Source of the DNA: Ceratodon purpureus
Taxonomy: Eukaryota > Streptophyta > Bryopsida > Pseudoditrichales > Ditrichaceae
Length of the DNA stretch: 64,000 bases
Direction: 5' to 3'
Assembly (NCBI GenBank): GCA_014871385.1
Contig: CM026426.1
Coordinates: 49,897,263 to 49,961,262 of the forward strand
Every line of letters starts with the position of its first letter. Within the stretch, counting starts at the first letter, position 1. A model generated the notes under the pieces. The model was given only the letters and a program-made list of their open reading frames with translations. It did no database searches and had not been told where the DNA came from. The translations under genes were made by a program, and so were the position numbers. Shown in pieces: positions 1 to 11,771 of this stretch.

Positions 1-1950
1 TTCAAATCTGACGTGTATCACATCATAAGAATATGATGGCAGGTGTTAGTCTGCTCAACCAGACCACCACTGACTCCATATCAGGGCATGGCTCGAAGGT
101 GTGTTGCAAACATATTTACATACAATGTTGCAAACACAGTTACAATGCCCTACATACTGAAAATGTTATAAACAAGATATTCACAGTTTAGGATCATACC
201 TCCGAATATGGGAGTCAAAAAGGTATCAACTTCCTCTTGACTCCATGGAAGCGTACGGGGTCTCTCAATGCTCCAGGTACACCGCCATTGTCCAGCCACT
301 GTTGTCTTTGTTCAGCAAACTCCAAGACCTCTGCCCCAGACACTCTTAAAGCCGCAGGGCGCATCTCTTCTTGACCACGGAAGTCCCTCGAGTTGCTCCA
401 CATAAGATGATTACAGGACAAGTGTCTACAAGCCTGGTCAACGTATACGTTTTTTTTGAGGTAGTGAGATCTCCTAGAGATAGTGTTAGGGCCGCAAACA
501 GGACAGCCGCGGTACCCCTTAGTAACGCATCCGGCAACTATACCGTGTGCAGGGAAGTCATGAATGCAGAAAATAACCATAAGTCGCATCTAAAAGTAAC
601 TCTCATTACGGAAACGTGCAGCATCGTCAATCATAATACCCTCGCGCCAGAGCGTCTCAAGCTCTTCGACCAGTGGCTCAATTAGAATGTCGAAATCGTC
701 ACCAGATGGAGCCTTTGGACCTGGAATTTTGAGCGAGAGGATGATGTAGTAACGCTTAGTGGTCATCTACGGGGGAAGGTTGTAATTCATCAAGGTCACT
801 GGCCAGGTAGAATATACGCTTCGATTTTCTGAGAATGGGTTCATCCCATTGGTTGCTAACGCCAAAAAGAGTCTCCTTGGGTCGCTGCAAAAATTGGGTT
901 CCATTCTGCGAATATCTACCATGTGCTTGGATTGAGAGACGTGCCTCACTAATCCATCGTCTTGTCTTTGTTTAGCAATCCACGTCATAGTCGCTGCCAT
1001 CAATCAACTCCTGAACATTTGTCTGATCCTGTCTGTCAGAGGAAAATGTCGCAGGACTTTCATGGGAATCCATGAGCTGCCATGTCTCCTCCGCCTAGGT
1101 GACCCATAACCTAGACATATTACACTCTCTGAGTACACCCCACGGTATAGAATACAGTTGTTAATACAGAATCGACTTGAACTCCAATCCAAGTTTCTAG
1201 AGCATTTGTGACGCGGCATACTCTAAATCCGGAAGCGTGTTTGGCTGTGGCAAAAGCATCCTATGCACCAAGGCAAACGCTTGGTCGGTCTGCACGTTTG
1301 TGGCGTTATTGCTGCGGTGATGGTTGAACATGGGAATTGTGGCTTCCAAACTAGACAGGGGTGAACCCTTGTACAGGGGCACTCGCCCTACCTCTAGCAA
1401 CCTCTCGCATTCGGCGGCTGTCTGCTCGTGCATCGCATTTGAGTTGCCCCACTGAGGTCCTCTTCTTCACCTAGGTCGTCCCATTGAACATCTGTTTCTT
1501 CACCTGGATTGCCCCATTAAAGGTCGTCTTCTTCCGTCCCGTTGTATACTGGACCCTCTTCGCCGTCCCGGAAGCTGTCGTCGACATCATCCGTTTGAGC
1601 CCTGTCCCTAGACTGAGTCTGATTTGCCGCTGCATCCCGAATGTCATCCTATAATCCAAACGTGTGGCGCAAAACCTCTACAATATCGACCGCGGCGGCG
1701 TCGAAATCTTCTGCTTCAGGTGTTTGACCTGAAGCTCCTTCGAAGGCGGGGGTGACCCTGGCTGAACTCCTAGAATACGCTGCCGAGGATGACGAGTCTA
1801 AGGAGGAGGCTTCGACTTTGACTGAGTCACTTGGTGGGCGCCTAAGCAGCTTATACTCAAATAGTGCCACCAGCTTCGACAGCGCTTTCTACTCTTTCAC
1901 GACAAGAGAGACTGCTATCGATGGAGGATTCTCTGAATGCTCTAGATAGG
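1..1950 (-). pseudogene. CACTA (En/Spm) TNP2-type transposase, decayed, runs off the left edge
   Basis: The minus strand reads as a TNP2-family (Transposase_21) protein, the DNA-cleaving transposase of CACTA elements. In order from the N-terminus: an acidic/serine-rich start (1870-1649), a segment with PLYKGSPLSSLEATIPMFN and NTLPDLEYAAS (1433-1197), NNCILYRG and KVLRHFPLTDRIRQMF (1219-1004), MTWIAKQRQDDGLVRH and ATNGMNPFSE (1003-767), LSLKIPGPKAPSGDDFD (about 740-690), then HDFPAHG and CPVCGPNT (589-215). From 1219 to 215 the frame is continuous apart from TGA near 1004 (after FRS), TAG at about 767 (after NLPP, where the family has Trp) and TAG at about 590 (where Gln is expected). Frame changes lie near 1200-1430 and 1650. 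The C-terminus is outside the window. The family is clear; function is lost. Confidence 0.82.
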
Positions 1951-2813
1951 GAGATTAGAGATGGCGGGAAGAAGTGAGCGTAGGCTCAGTGGGCCTTGCC
2001 CTTTTATAAATAGGTGAATGTAGATAGAGAAGATGCTATAAACTCTCCAGATTCCAACGCTAACGACCAAAGACGCTGAGCTAAACTGTGTAAATGAGCA
2101 TCGCTTAATTGAAGAAGTAATCTGAATTAGTTGCAGTGAGCACTTGTTTGATGAGTGAGTGGAGATACCCTGTATGTGAGTGATATCCGTTTGAGGTTGT
2201 GCTTACCTCGTTCCAGATCTGTAGACATAATGTGTATGTATTATGAAACTGAAGTGACATTTAAAAGAATAAAAATTCTATGTCATGATATACTCATTTG
2301 GAATTATTAACTTTAAAAATTTTATGAATCGTTTGAATTGTCATCCATTTAAATCTTCAAACATTTAAAGTTTGTATCATATATTAAAAAGGGTAATTGT
2401 GGACATTTCATTACAATTGATGAATTGACTTCATACCAAGCGGAGATTAAATTTCATTGGTTGAACTTTAAAATCATACAATTAGAGTTCAAAAAATACA
2501 TTTAAAATAAATGATTTCTATTATTAAAATTAAATTCCTTAATTTCCTTTGAAACATGAAGATTACTCTACAAACAAAGTTATTCTACCCTTTCCAAAGA
2601 ATGCTTTAAAATAACAGGTACATAAGTTTTATTTTTTAAATAATTTCTAGTATTTAAAATTGTTTCATTTGATTTTTTTTGCATTCTTCTTGTTCCTTAC
2701 TTTTTTATAAACTAATGAAATTTTTTAATTATTAAATTTTTGTAAACATTTACTTTTCATTTTTACGTAATTACACATAAAAAAATTTAATAATCAAAAT
2801 GTTATAGAAGGAT

Positions 2814-3077
2814 CAGGGTTGTCATAACGGACATGGGCAAAATTTCTGGACACGGACGGACGGACGGACCGGTTGGTCCGCGATGAAAATTGAACATATT
2901 CTATGAATATTCCTAATTTTTTCTCAAATATGCTTGAATATGCTTGAATATGCTCAAATATGCTCAAATATGTTCGAATATGCTCAAATATTCTCTTATG
3001 GACCGGACATGACCCCTAACGGACGGACGAGCGGACTGGACGGTCTTTTGGACGAGGAGGTCCTATGATCAACCATG
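2814..3077. mobile_element. Non-autonomous hAT MITE (264 bp) with perfect 8-bp TSD
   Basis: It begins CAGGGTTGTCATA and ends in the near inverted copy TATGATCAACCATG. The 8-bp flanks are identical: AGAAGGAT at 2806-2813 and 3078-3085. Eight bases is the hAT target-site duplication length. Subterminal GGACGG words lie at both ends. The middle (about 2915-3000) is a run of imperfect 10-bp repeats of an AATATGCTCA type. It encodes nothing. The left terminal 13 bases equal those of the 12.8-kb hAT element at 5597, so that family is the likely source of its transposase. Confidence 0.88.
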
Positions 3078-4742
3078 AGAAGGATTACTGAGGGAAGTAT
3101 AACTAACGTAGAAAACCAAAAATTTAAAACGATGATTATAGAACACCGTGATTAAATAAATGAATTAAAAAAAGGATAAATTCACTTGCAAATATGTGAA
3201 TATCCGCATTGGATTATAATTGATGTTATACATCATGATATAAAGTTTCTATCATAGCGCTACCCCTTTTGCAATCAAATTTGTTTGTTCCTTTTACCTT
3301 TTTCTTGTGTTATATAGTAATTTCTAGTTGAATTTCTAAAATTTGAATTATTGCCAAAGCACTTTCTCGAGATGCAGAAAGAATTCAGGTTTCACTTTGT
3401 TTAGTACTTCACCCACCATGTTACTCTACCAATTTCCAAAATTGATCTAAAATCATACAAAATACTACATTTTTTTTGTTTTAAATAATTTCTAAAACTT
3501 GAAAACTCTTTCTTTTGAAATTTTTCACATTGTTGCTGTTCCTTGAATATTATTAAAACATGAAATTTCTTTATTTTTATAATCTGGTAGACATTTTATT
3601 TTTAAGTACCTATGCAGTTATATTTTAAAAAGAAATGCTAAACTATATCTTATTAATTTCTAATCAATATTAATCTGTAAAGTTTAACGTAAGCACGTGT
3701 TGTCCTAAATGCTGAAATAGTAAATGAAATTTCACTCTCCGTTATTCTAAAGGCGTAGAGAGCAGCATACAAAAAACTCCTTAATTATTAATTTTTATGT
3801 GAATATTCTATTATTTAAAATCAAAGTTAGCTTGATAGTAATTGTCTGTTGAATTTTCTTAGGTCAACAATAAGGGGATCTCTCTTTTCTTGCATGTCAG
3901 GTGACCTTTGTCCTTGGTATGTTAATCTCCATTAATTAACATGACGTGTAGTAAGTACTATAGTTTGGTTTATGTTTATTATTCAAAACAATTGTTTCGA
4001 AGAGAGATATAAGTCACGCTCCTTGAACTATAGAGAGTCAAGGCATGTAACGATCCTGCGGGAGCGCAAGATGTACCCTTGTTGTATCTTCTTCTTCATG
4101 AACACTTGAAAATATACGTACCTTGTGTTTGAGCAGAAACTATATGTGTAAAGGAGTTGAATGAATTCAAAAATATGCGGAACCTACTTCAAACTTCGAT
4201 GATCCTTTACAGCAAGTAAAACGAACTTGCAGTTGTAAAATACTATAGGAAATAACATACCACGGAAATTTGGAAAGTCTAAAGGCATTGCTAATGCGTA
4301 TCAGTACTTGTGAAATAACTGGATAATGCTTTTTCAAAAATAATTTAATATTTATCCTAAGTAAATTTTAAATTTTAAATAGTAAACTTCATTTATTAAT
4401 GAATATTAAACAATTTACTTTAGTATTTAATTTATTTTACATTAAAAGAAGGTTATTTTCTAATAATATTCTATATTCACTTCCCACTTCGATACTTGAT
4501 TGTAATTAGATTTGTAATAAAATTTGTTTTTTATCAACAGATATGTATTAATAGTGGTTTACTAAAATTAAAGATATAAACTCTTCAAATGATAAATGAT
4601 GATGTATAAAAAATAGGTATTGAATACGTTTTATATGCAATAAAGGATTCTTACGGATGAAATGGGCATTAATCAATGGAAAAATTCGCTAACTTAGGCA
4701 TACGTATTGAGCAATTGTCCTTAAATCTATATTCCTGCAAGT

Positions 4743-4858
4743 CCATAATACAATATGGAAAAGCACCTTCATACATTAATAAGTACAAGGATGTTTTGCA
4801 AGACCATAATACAATATGGAAAAGCACCTTCATACATTAATAAGTACAAGGATGTTTT
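4743..4858. repeat. Two-copy tandem repeat, period 61 bp
   Basis: About 55 bp beginning ccataatacaatatggaa occurs at 4743-4797 and again at 4804-4858 with no differences that I can see, separated by a 6-bp linker. It looks like a simple local duplication in non-coding DNA. Confidence 0.9.
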
Positions 4859-5596
4859 TTAAGATATTAGAGTGAACTATCTATGAATTGCAAACTGGAG
4901 TTAGAGTAATAAAAAGCAATATAGTCCGCGGTAAAACTATATAAAGAACAAAGATGCAAAGACTTTAAATGGACATGAAGAATTAATTTTGAAAACAATT
5001 CTTCCTTATTATATTACAAAAGTAAACAATCATGAAAACCCATGACTTGTTCAAAATCTCACCTTGAAACCATGAAATTTGGACGTTCATATGAACTACC
5101 TAAAATCAGATAATTGAAATGTTTTGAAGTTAATAGTTTTTAATTGGTTTAGCACATACTATAACAAGGTCTTATGCTTTCAACGATTAGAATTCTAATG
5201 GAGGCTTCCAGTGACATCCGTAATCTTTTAAAGACTACATTTTTGCCACATGAAAGGACTGTAAGGTAACACTATGACAGTGATCAATCCAGCTTATACA
5301 TTGCCGGCACTCCATTTTGCAAAATTTAGCCTCATAGAACGATAATTTTTTAGATTTAATGCATGTTTTACCAAATATTGTATGTATTCAAAAAACTGAT
5401 TTTTATTTTATTTTAACAGTACTAAAAATGAACGGGATGAAAATAAATAGTGTATTATAAAAGAAGAGTTGGATCAACATAGCAAATGTAGTTCCAAAAT
5501 ATGTTTGCATACTATGTTAGCTAATGGTGTGAACCCACAAAACTAGCTTATTTAATAGACAAAAAGAAAACATTAAATAAAACTTAAGTAAGTGAT

Positions 5597-5609
5597 CAGG
5601 GTTGTCATA
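5597..5609 (+). repeat. Left TIR of the large hAT element
   Basis: CAGGGTTGTCATA. The same 13 bases begin the MITE at 2814. The preceding 8 bases (5589-5596) are the left target-site duplication. Confidence 0.85.
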
Positions 5610-5739
5610 ATAGACGGACGGGCCATAAAATTGTCATGTAGTCACGTGACGGACGTGACAAACGATTATCGGACGGACGCTTATCGGACGGGCAAAATTA
5701 CTGTCTTCACAGTTTTACTACTGTTTACCATGGATGGCG

Positions 5740-6012
5740 TCCGTCGTCTCTCTCGCGCGCGCGCAGTGATCGCGCCCGATTACCCTCGCCTGATAAGGGT
5801 CGCCCGCGCCCGTCGTTTGTCTCACGCGCGTGCGCAGTGATCGCGCCCGATTACCCTCGCCCGATCAGCGTCGCCCGCGCCCATCCTCTGTCTCGCGCGC
5901 GCGCAATGATCGCGCCCGATTACCCTTGCCCGATCAGGGTCGCCCGCGCCCGTAGCATACGATCAAACCGCTCACGCCCGTACCAGCCAGCGCGCGCCCA
6001 ACCTGCACGCGC
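5740..6012 (+). promoter_or_regulatory. GC-rich CGCGCCCG array upstream of the coiled-coil gene
   Basis: Three imperfect tandem copies of a roughly 70-bp unit (near 5752, 5827 and 5893) contain ATCGCGCCCGATTACCC and CGCCCGCGCCCG words. GC content jumps against the AT-rich flanks. The array ends about 20 bp before a TATA box. ORFs called through it are low-complexity Arg/Ala/Pro strings and are not genes. A promoter or enhancer role is inferred from its repeated placement before the element's genes. Confidence 0.6.
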
Positions 6013-6033
6013 CGACACTGTCGCCCATGTGAG

Positions 6034-6040
6034 TATAAAA
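6034..6040 (+). promoter_or_regulatory. TATA box of the coiled-coil gene
   Basis: TATAAAA immediately after the GC array. The 90 bp downstream share CTTCAA, GGGTAGCTG, TTGCT and GGTGGG blocks, in order, with the region after the TATA box at 7006. The two promoters and leaders therefore look like duplicates. Confidence 0.65.
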
Positions 6041-6161
6041 TGCCACCCCCCTCCACTGATTGGCATCCCTCCGACTTTGTGCATTTTCCCTTCAACAGCC
6101 CAAGGGTAGCTGATTGCTAAGTATTACGGTGGGTTTCACAACAATCGTTGTACCGTCCAAC

Positions 6162-6566
6162 ATGAATTCCAACGCATGCAATTGCCAACAAATCAAGTCA
6201 CACATGAGTTTAACGAATGGTGCCACCCCACCGGGCACTGCACAGCGAACGGACTCAATTATTTGGTCAATGCTGGAGCGACTTCGGAAACTGATCGAGT
6301 TGTTCAAGGATTGGATCTCTCGCCGTGACAAATTGGTGGCCTACGCTCAGAATGGACGCCCTCTGCCTCCAACCACTGAAGAGTAGTTGGCAACCCAAGC
6401 AACTCTCGAAGAACTTGATTGTGAGATTGGCGATCTCATCAAAGAACTGAAGAAGGAGATGGCAATACTTTGTGTCCCCAATATTGTCTCTAGTGCTCAA
6501 ACAAACCATTTCGAGACGCACTTGAAAGACCTAAAGGACCGGTACCTAGAGTGCATGGCACTGTAA
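6162..6566 (+). pseudogene. Small coiled-coil protein, one in-frame TAG
   Basis: The first ATG of the frame, 122 bp after the TATA box, is at 6162. About 134 codons run to a TAA at 6564-6566, broken by a single TAG at 6384-6386 (after PPTTEE, where CAG is the simplest precursor). Charged heptad-like segments sit on both sides, with short motifs such as MLERLRKLIELFKDW before the stop and DCEIGDLIKELKKEM after it, so one protein seems to have spanned the stop. I recognise no domain. AATAAA at 6601-6606 would serve as the polyadenylation signal, giving a compact TATA-ORF-poly(A) unit of under 600 bp. It is the first gene of the hAT element. Function unknown; a partner of the transposase or kinase is possible but only a guess. 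Confidence 0.55.
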
Positions 6567-6600
6567 TTGACATTGCAATGAAGTGATAAAATTTCAAATA

Positions 6601-6606
6601 AATAAA
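6601..6606 (+). terminator. Poly(A) signal of the coiled-coil gene
   Basis: AATAAA 35 bp after the stop codon, within an AAATAAATAAAG run and followed by a T-rich stretch. Confidence 0.5.
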
Positions 6607-6679
6607 GTATTTTTTTTAACCCTGAATTTGCAAGTACTCTTTGGTTTACTCTGATTTTTAACAATGTTCTAGTTTGAGG

Positions 6680-7000
6680 TGGCGCCCGTTATTGGGAACG
6701 CGCGCGCTCGTCCTGGACCAATGCTTCGGCTCGTCCATCTAGTGATCGCGCCCGTGCAATTTGGATCGCGCCCGATCAATATCTGCGCGCCCGCGACGAC
6801 GTCCGCGCGCGCATGATGAAGTCCGGGTCGATACCCGCGCGCGCGCGGTAAAACCTGCTCGCGCCCGTCATATACCCGCCATGGGAACTGCTTGCGCCCG
6901 TTGATACCCGCGCGGGCGCGGAGGTATATACGGCCGAAACGCCGCCTTCGGTGCCCGCGCGCGCCCGTAGCAGGATGCTCGCGCCCGTTCTCTGGCGCCC
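6680..7000 (+). promoter_or_regulatory. GC-rich CGCGCCCG array upstream of the RING gene
   Basis: Dense CGCGCCCG, GCGCGCGC and GCTCGCGCCCGT words, ending a few bases before the TATA box at 7006. It has the same composition and word set as the arrays at 5740-6012, 10106-11105, 11440-11760 and 17975-18300. Frames through it are not credible coding sequence. Confidence 0.6.
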
Positions 7001-7005
7001 GTGAC

Positions 7006-7012
7006 TATAAAA
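7006..7012 (+). promoter_or_regulatory. TATA box of the RING gene
   Basis: TATAAAA followed by a leader homologous to that of the coiled-coil gene (shared GGGTAGCTG, TTGCT and GGTGGG blocks). The shared GGTGGGT may be a splice donor of a leader intron ending at the CAG just before the start at 7287; this is unproven. Confidence 0.6.
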
Positions 7013-7286
7013 GGGCGATCCGCCCCCTCATTTCGCACTCCCCTCCTTTGAGCACCTCGCCTTCAAGAGCCTCCGGGTAGCTGTTTGCTCGGTACTCAGG
7101 TGGGTCCCACCACTTTCACACTTGTTATCGCTTATATTCTTCAGAAGTCTATGATGGTTGTGTGGTACATTTGAGAATATTGTAAATGTTTATAATTTGT
7201 AAATATGGTTGAGGTTTTGGGGTAGTCGTAGGCTTTTAATTTTGCACTTTTGGAAGACTTCAAAGAACGATCTACCTTGAGCAGAT

Positions 7287-9706
7287 ATGGAACAGCAACG
7301 ACCGACTCTGCCCACGAGGGCAAAACAGAGGAAAAAGCAAAAGGATGCAGGACGGATCAGGCATGGAAACCTCCAACATAAGAGGGTTCACGTCTTAATG
7401 AATCCTGCAAAGTTGGCATTCAGAGGATGGGAAGCCGCACCGCAACCATGGAGTCTAGCAACGTGTGAGGAATTCATTGAATGGTGCCACATTGGATAGT
7501 TTTTCCCCTTGCATCGCCATAAACAAAATTGTACTTCAAACAAGGCAAACATGAAATGGTGCAAGAACCGTAAGCTTGGGAGGCGGTGTTTGGAGGTGTA
7601 CCAGGTTCTATACGGACAACCGATCAACGAGAGAAACGAGGTTCCGTTCTTTATCTGTAGAATGGTGTATGCCGAGGTAATGCTTCATTGGTAGGTGGAT
7701 TGGAGGACCATACGGTTGACTCCTAGCGTCGAGCAGCGTCCACGAGAGATGGTGATACCTACAGGGGTCCTAACATTTCTAGATCATGACTGGGCATACT
7801 TGGATGATCCCGAGGATCATGCGCCTGTTGATTAGAGTGACTTAGAAGCGGATAATGATTCTGATGGTACGGTAGACCGTCCCCCTCAGTCACAAACAAG
7901 AGCAGCGACTAATGCTAAAATCACACGGTTAAAAAAGAAGGATCCAGAGCTAGCTCCGTGTTTGTCGACAAGGAATCATGCACCGCCTGCAAATCCTACT
8001 GGGGTGGGTATTGCTCATCACGCTCCTCTAGCAATCTTTCGGGGCCCAAGAAAGGTTGATGTAGCTCCTCCTATATTGATTCCACAGAATGCAGGCCCGA
8101 GCAATGTTGATGTAGCTCCTCCTGTATTGAATCCACATATTGCAGGCCCGAGCAATGTAATGGAAGATGATGACGATGGGTTTGCAATTGAGTTGGAGGC
8201 TACATTAGCCGCTGTTGATGCCCAAGGCCAGCAAGGCGACGCATTGCGTAACAAGGTGGAAGAGAAAAATGCGATAATTTTTGAGATGGAGAAGACAATC
8301 CAAAACTTGTATGACGAAGCTGATAGGATGAATGAGATTATCCGAAAGCAGAATGAAGAGATTTCGCAACTTAAATCTGCGAGGACTCCGATTAACGTAC
8401 CCAAGGTGAGCCAGGCTCCAATCCTTGGTAGCCCAGGAATAAACGAGGAAGACGTGAATGCCATCATCGAATCGGCCACACATGGTCTCGTGGAAGATAC
8501 CACGGTCCGAGTTCTCCGTAAGCCAATCATCCCATTCGCATCATCAAGTCAATAGATGCACCTCCCCTAGATTTCAACAGTTAGACGAATTGCAAGCTAC
8601 CAACGGGATGCTCAGAAAGTATCTGATCGAGATGAGCAGACAGTACTACCAATGGAAGATTGCATGCATCATGAACGTCGACCGTTTCAGACAGATGCAC
8701 GATGAGTTCAAGAGGATTGACCGCGACTACCTCAAGCTTAACACCAAGAGGGATTTCGGACTTACCACGTGGGCAGATCCAGATGAAATGTTCCTTGACG
8801 GCATATCGATGATTGGTAAGGAAATACATTGGACGTAGTTGGAGTGAGAGTACAAGACCGCCAAATCTACTAATGAGAAGATCCCTGAGAATAGTAATAT
8901 ACAGCCAAGATTGCTCTGACCCAATCCACAGAAGTATGTGTTGGATAAAACCAAGTGTCCTGTTTGTTGCAATCCATTTGGGCCAGAGGGGGGCTGGTCA
9001 TTGGGATCCTGTCAGTGCATGTATCATCTACAATGCTTGATTTCCCATGCCATGATACGTCGGTGGTGTGGAGTATGTAAAGCCCCCTTACACAAGCGTT
9101 TTTTTGAGCAGTTCAACTTAGCAACCTGGATGCCACCGCATTGGTAGCAAAATAAGGAAAATACTCCTGGATTTCCGGACAAGTGGGGTGAGGACTTGAT
9201 TTGTAAGGATCTGCCACCAACTCATCAAGGGCGGGACAGACGACGAACTCGAGGGAAGGAGGAATCTCTTCTACCAAGTGCTACAAGGATACTGGGATGT
9301 TCAAACCAATACATTCCAGTACGGCGCCCATCCTCTTGGATTTAGGTGGAATTCCAAAGGGAAGCTGGTTGCAGATCAGCACAAGGAGTTGCACGAAATG
9401 AACGACGAGGAACTCCAGATTGCTAATGACTTACAAGCCGCGGAATCTGAATGGGATATATTGTTCAAGGCTCGAGTCGTGGATTTCCTTTGCGCGCAAC
9501 ATACTCCGAAGACCGTAACAGTGCTCCGTCGAATGCACGACGGCAACTTCATGGAAGCAGTGCTTGGAGGAGATGGCATAGCAAAGAGAAGCCGTTCTGC
9601 GAAGTGGAAACTCATCGCTAGCGATGGGGCAGAAAGTAGTGCAGCGGGGAGCTCTCGTGCACAACACAATGAAGGTGGATCAAGTTCCTCTGCACCGGGC
9701 ATGTGA
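7287..9706 (+). pseudogene. TE-borne RING-finger protein with coiled coil, several TAG stops
   Basis: The ATG at 7287 opens one frame that runs to 8555 broken only by TAG (7497, 7692, 7833, 8553). It then shifts by one base and runs to 9147 with a TAG at 8836, two TGA at about 8845-8920 and a TAG at 9145. It shifts again to the frame ending at TGA 9706. Segments in order: a Trp-rich N-terminal domain (WEAAPQPWSLATCEEFIEW), an acidic linker, a coiled coil (about 8230-8380), a second helical segment (8570-8830), and a cysteine/histidine-rich RING-like finger at 8955-9100 (CPVC, then CQCMYHLQC, then CGVC), followed by PDKWGED and GYWDVQTNTFQYG. RING fingers usually recruit ubiquitin-conjugating enzymes. 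The finger plus downstream block resembles a family I associate with bryophyte and charophyte repeat proteins, from memory. Ligase activity is inferred only from the finger. Confidence 0.68.
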
Positions 9707-10105
9707 CGTCGTGGAGATCCATGAGTGAAGACCACGTTTTGTAAAAAGATATCGGAATACAAATACATGTAGAAGGCATAGGGAATTATATAGGTTAAGG
9801 ATTACATTCACATGTATAATATTTGTTAAACTCAAACAATGGATGTTAATTTCTTCCTGGAATCATTGTCGTGGTTCCCAAGTCGCTTTTATTCTCCCTG
9901 CATTGGTCTCCCGTTTTTTGATTGCCAAACATGTTGTCCATTCTGTCCGTTGTCTCTTCTCCTTCCATCGTATGATAAGTGTATAAAAAACTCTAGTGCA
10001 CACCAAATTGTATTGCCTGGTAAGTGGATTTGAGTCATGGTAAGAAAATTTAATTTATGGTAAGTGTATTTAAGGTATGGACTGAATTTTATGTAACGTG
10101 GATTT
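9707..10105. other. Spacer inside the hAT element
   Basis: AT-rich stretch after the RING gene. I see no gene; short frames here lack support. Confidence 0.5.
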
Positions 10106-11105
10106 GAAGCGTGAACCCGCCCGCATGCACGCGCGCGTTTGCTCGCGCCCGTAGTGTGCGTGCCCGCGCGCGCGCACACCTGTCCCCGGCAAGAGTGAAC
10201 ATAGGAACGTGCCCATACGCGCGCGCGCGAACTGCTCGCGTCCGTCGAACCAACAGCGCGTGCACGGATACCGAATCGTGGAACTTTGACAATGTCTCCC
10301 GCGTTGTGCTCGCGCCGGATGTTGCACGCGCCCAACTACTTGCGCCCGTCATTGCACGCGCGCGAGCACTGCAACCGTATCATGCAACTAATCTCTCCCC
10401 TCGAACTCCTTCTTTCCATTTGCACGCGCCCGTACGCGCTCGCGCCCGTCAGTGCTCGCGCCCGTTTTGCACGCGCCCGAGCACTCCAACAAGATCACTG
10501 CAATAATTTTTTTCAATTCTACCACTCCCCCATCCTATCCCCTTGTTTTTATTTAATACTCCTACACTCTTTAATTTGTTTTTTTTTTTCCCTTCTTAGA
10601 ACACTATGCTTTCATTTAATTCCTTCTCTCATTTCGTCCGTTCACTTTTCTAATTCCACCACTACCCCATCCTATCCCCTTGTTTTTATTCAATACTCCT
10701 ACACTCTTTGCTTTGTTCTTTTTCTTTCGTGGTTAACATTATTTTATAATTTGAATGCGTATTCGATTTATTTTTTCTTTTTTACTTTTAGTTCTACCAA
10801 TCTTCCATACTAATGAATTATATTTCATTGTAGTCCATTCTCTCCCTTGACTTTTTCTAATTTTATTTTTTTTGTACTTCCGCTTTTTAACTTCATTGCG
10901 CGCGCCCGTTCGATCGCGCCAGTCCGTCCGCGCATCGAGGCGCCCGCGCGATAACTTCCGCGGTCGCCCCATTGGACCTGCCCACGCGCGCGCAGCCGCC
11001 CACGCGCAATCGCAAGCCCGCCCAACTGCTCGCGCCCTACTCGCGCCCAACCGTTTGCGCCCAATTGCTCTCGCGCGACTGCTCGCGCCTGTCTTCAACT
11101 ACGCC
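10106..11105 (+). promoter_or_regulatory. GC-rich arrays flanking a pyrimidine-rich spacer, upstream of the transposase gene
   Basis: Two blocks of the TGCTCGCGCCCGT/GCACGCGCCCG word (10110-10500 and 10890-11100) surround a T/C-rich spacer. Within the spacer about 45 bp (ccccatcctatccccttg onward) occurs at about 10527 and 10665. Frames through the arrays give Ala/Arg-rich strings on both strands and are compositional artefacts. They probably form part of the upstream control region of the transposase gene. Confidence 0.55.
10527..10712. repeat. Direct repeat in the pyrimidine-rich spacer
   Basis: Blocks beginning ccccatcctatccccttg near 10527 and 10665 are nearly identical over about 45 bp, with a period near 138. 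Confidence 0.75.
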
Positions 11106-11439
11106 GCGTGCGTGCGTGCTCCTGGTTTTGACTGGATTAACGTGGTAACTAGTAAAACTTATCCCATAGTATTAGTTAACTCTGCCCGAGGTTAACTTTA
11201 AAGGAATTACCTTCCACTAAGAGGGCAGACACAGAAAGAGTTAGATGACAACGTGCTCCAGTTAGACATGTGTGAATGGGGTGGGTAGTCCTCTGGCTTC
11301 TCTCATGTGTCTCAATCTGAAATCTTAATAGGGTTCCTCTTATTTTCTGTAGATGTTCACGTGTTTGTAGTTCACACACTTTATTTTTTTATAATTTTAT
11401 TCATTTTTCCCTCTCATTGTTATTTCTTATCAGTGAATT

Positions 11440-11771
11440 GAGCGCGCCAAATGGATCTCGTTGATTGCTCGCGCTCGCTCGTGCGGGCCCGCAGTCGACC
11501 GCCACTGCGCGCCCGCGCCTGCATTCGCCCGTCACTGTCCGCCGGCGCCCGCCCGCTTCGTCCCGTCTACGCTTGCACGCGCTACGCATCGCGAACGCGC
11601 GCAACCGTCCTCCAGCGCTCACGCCCGCATGCGCCCGCCGCCGCCTGTCTTCCTTCGGGCGTGCGATCCGCCACGCGGTCTGCAATCGCGCGCACACACG
11701 TGCGCCCGCCCGTTTGCTTTGCATCGCGTTCTTTCGGACAGTACTCGTCCGGTCGAGGGCGGCAATATAAA
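11440..11771 (+). promoter_or_regulatory. GC-rich array plus TATA-like box before the transposase gene
   Basis: A GC-rich stretch of CGCCCG words ends at about 11760. TATAAA follows at 11766-11771, then a pyrimidine-rich leader. This repeats the array-then-TATA layout seen before the other genes of the element, although the leader itself is not clearly homologous to those at 6034 and 7006. Confidence 0.55.

Larger units (their letters stand above)
1951..5588. other. AT-rich non-coding DNA with a MITE and a short tandem repeat
   Basis: I see no convincing reading frame in this 3.6-kb stretch. It is strongly AT-rich and holds the hAT-derived MITE at 2814-3077 and a 61-bp tandem duplication at 4743-4858, listed separately. 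It lies between the CACTA transposase remnant and the large hAT element. Confidence 0.6.

Noticed and set aside
4743-4858. CRISPR-like or satellite array
   Set aside because: Only two copies, with no spacers, in eukaryotic non-coding DNA.
8018-8530. 170-codon minus-strand frame
   Set aside because: It is antisense to the RING gene coiled-coil region, which is continuous with conserved blocks on plus.
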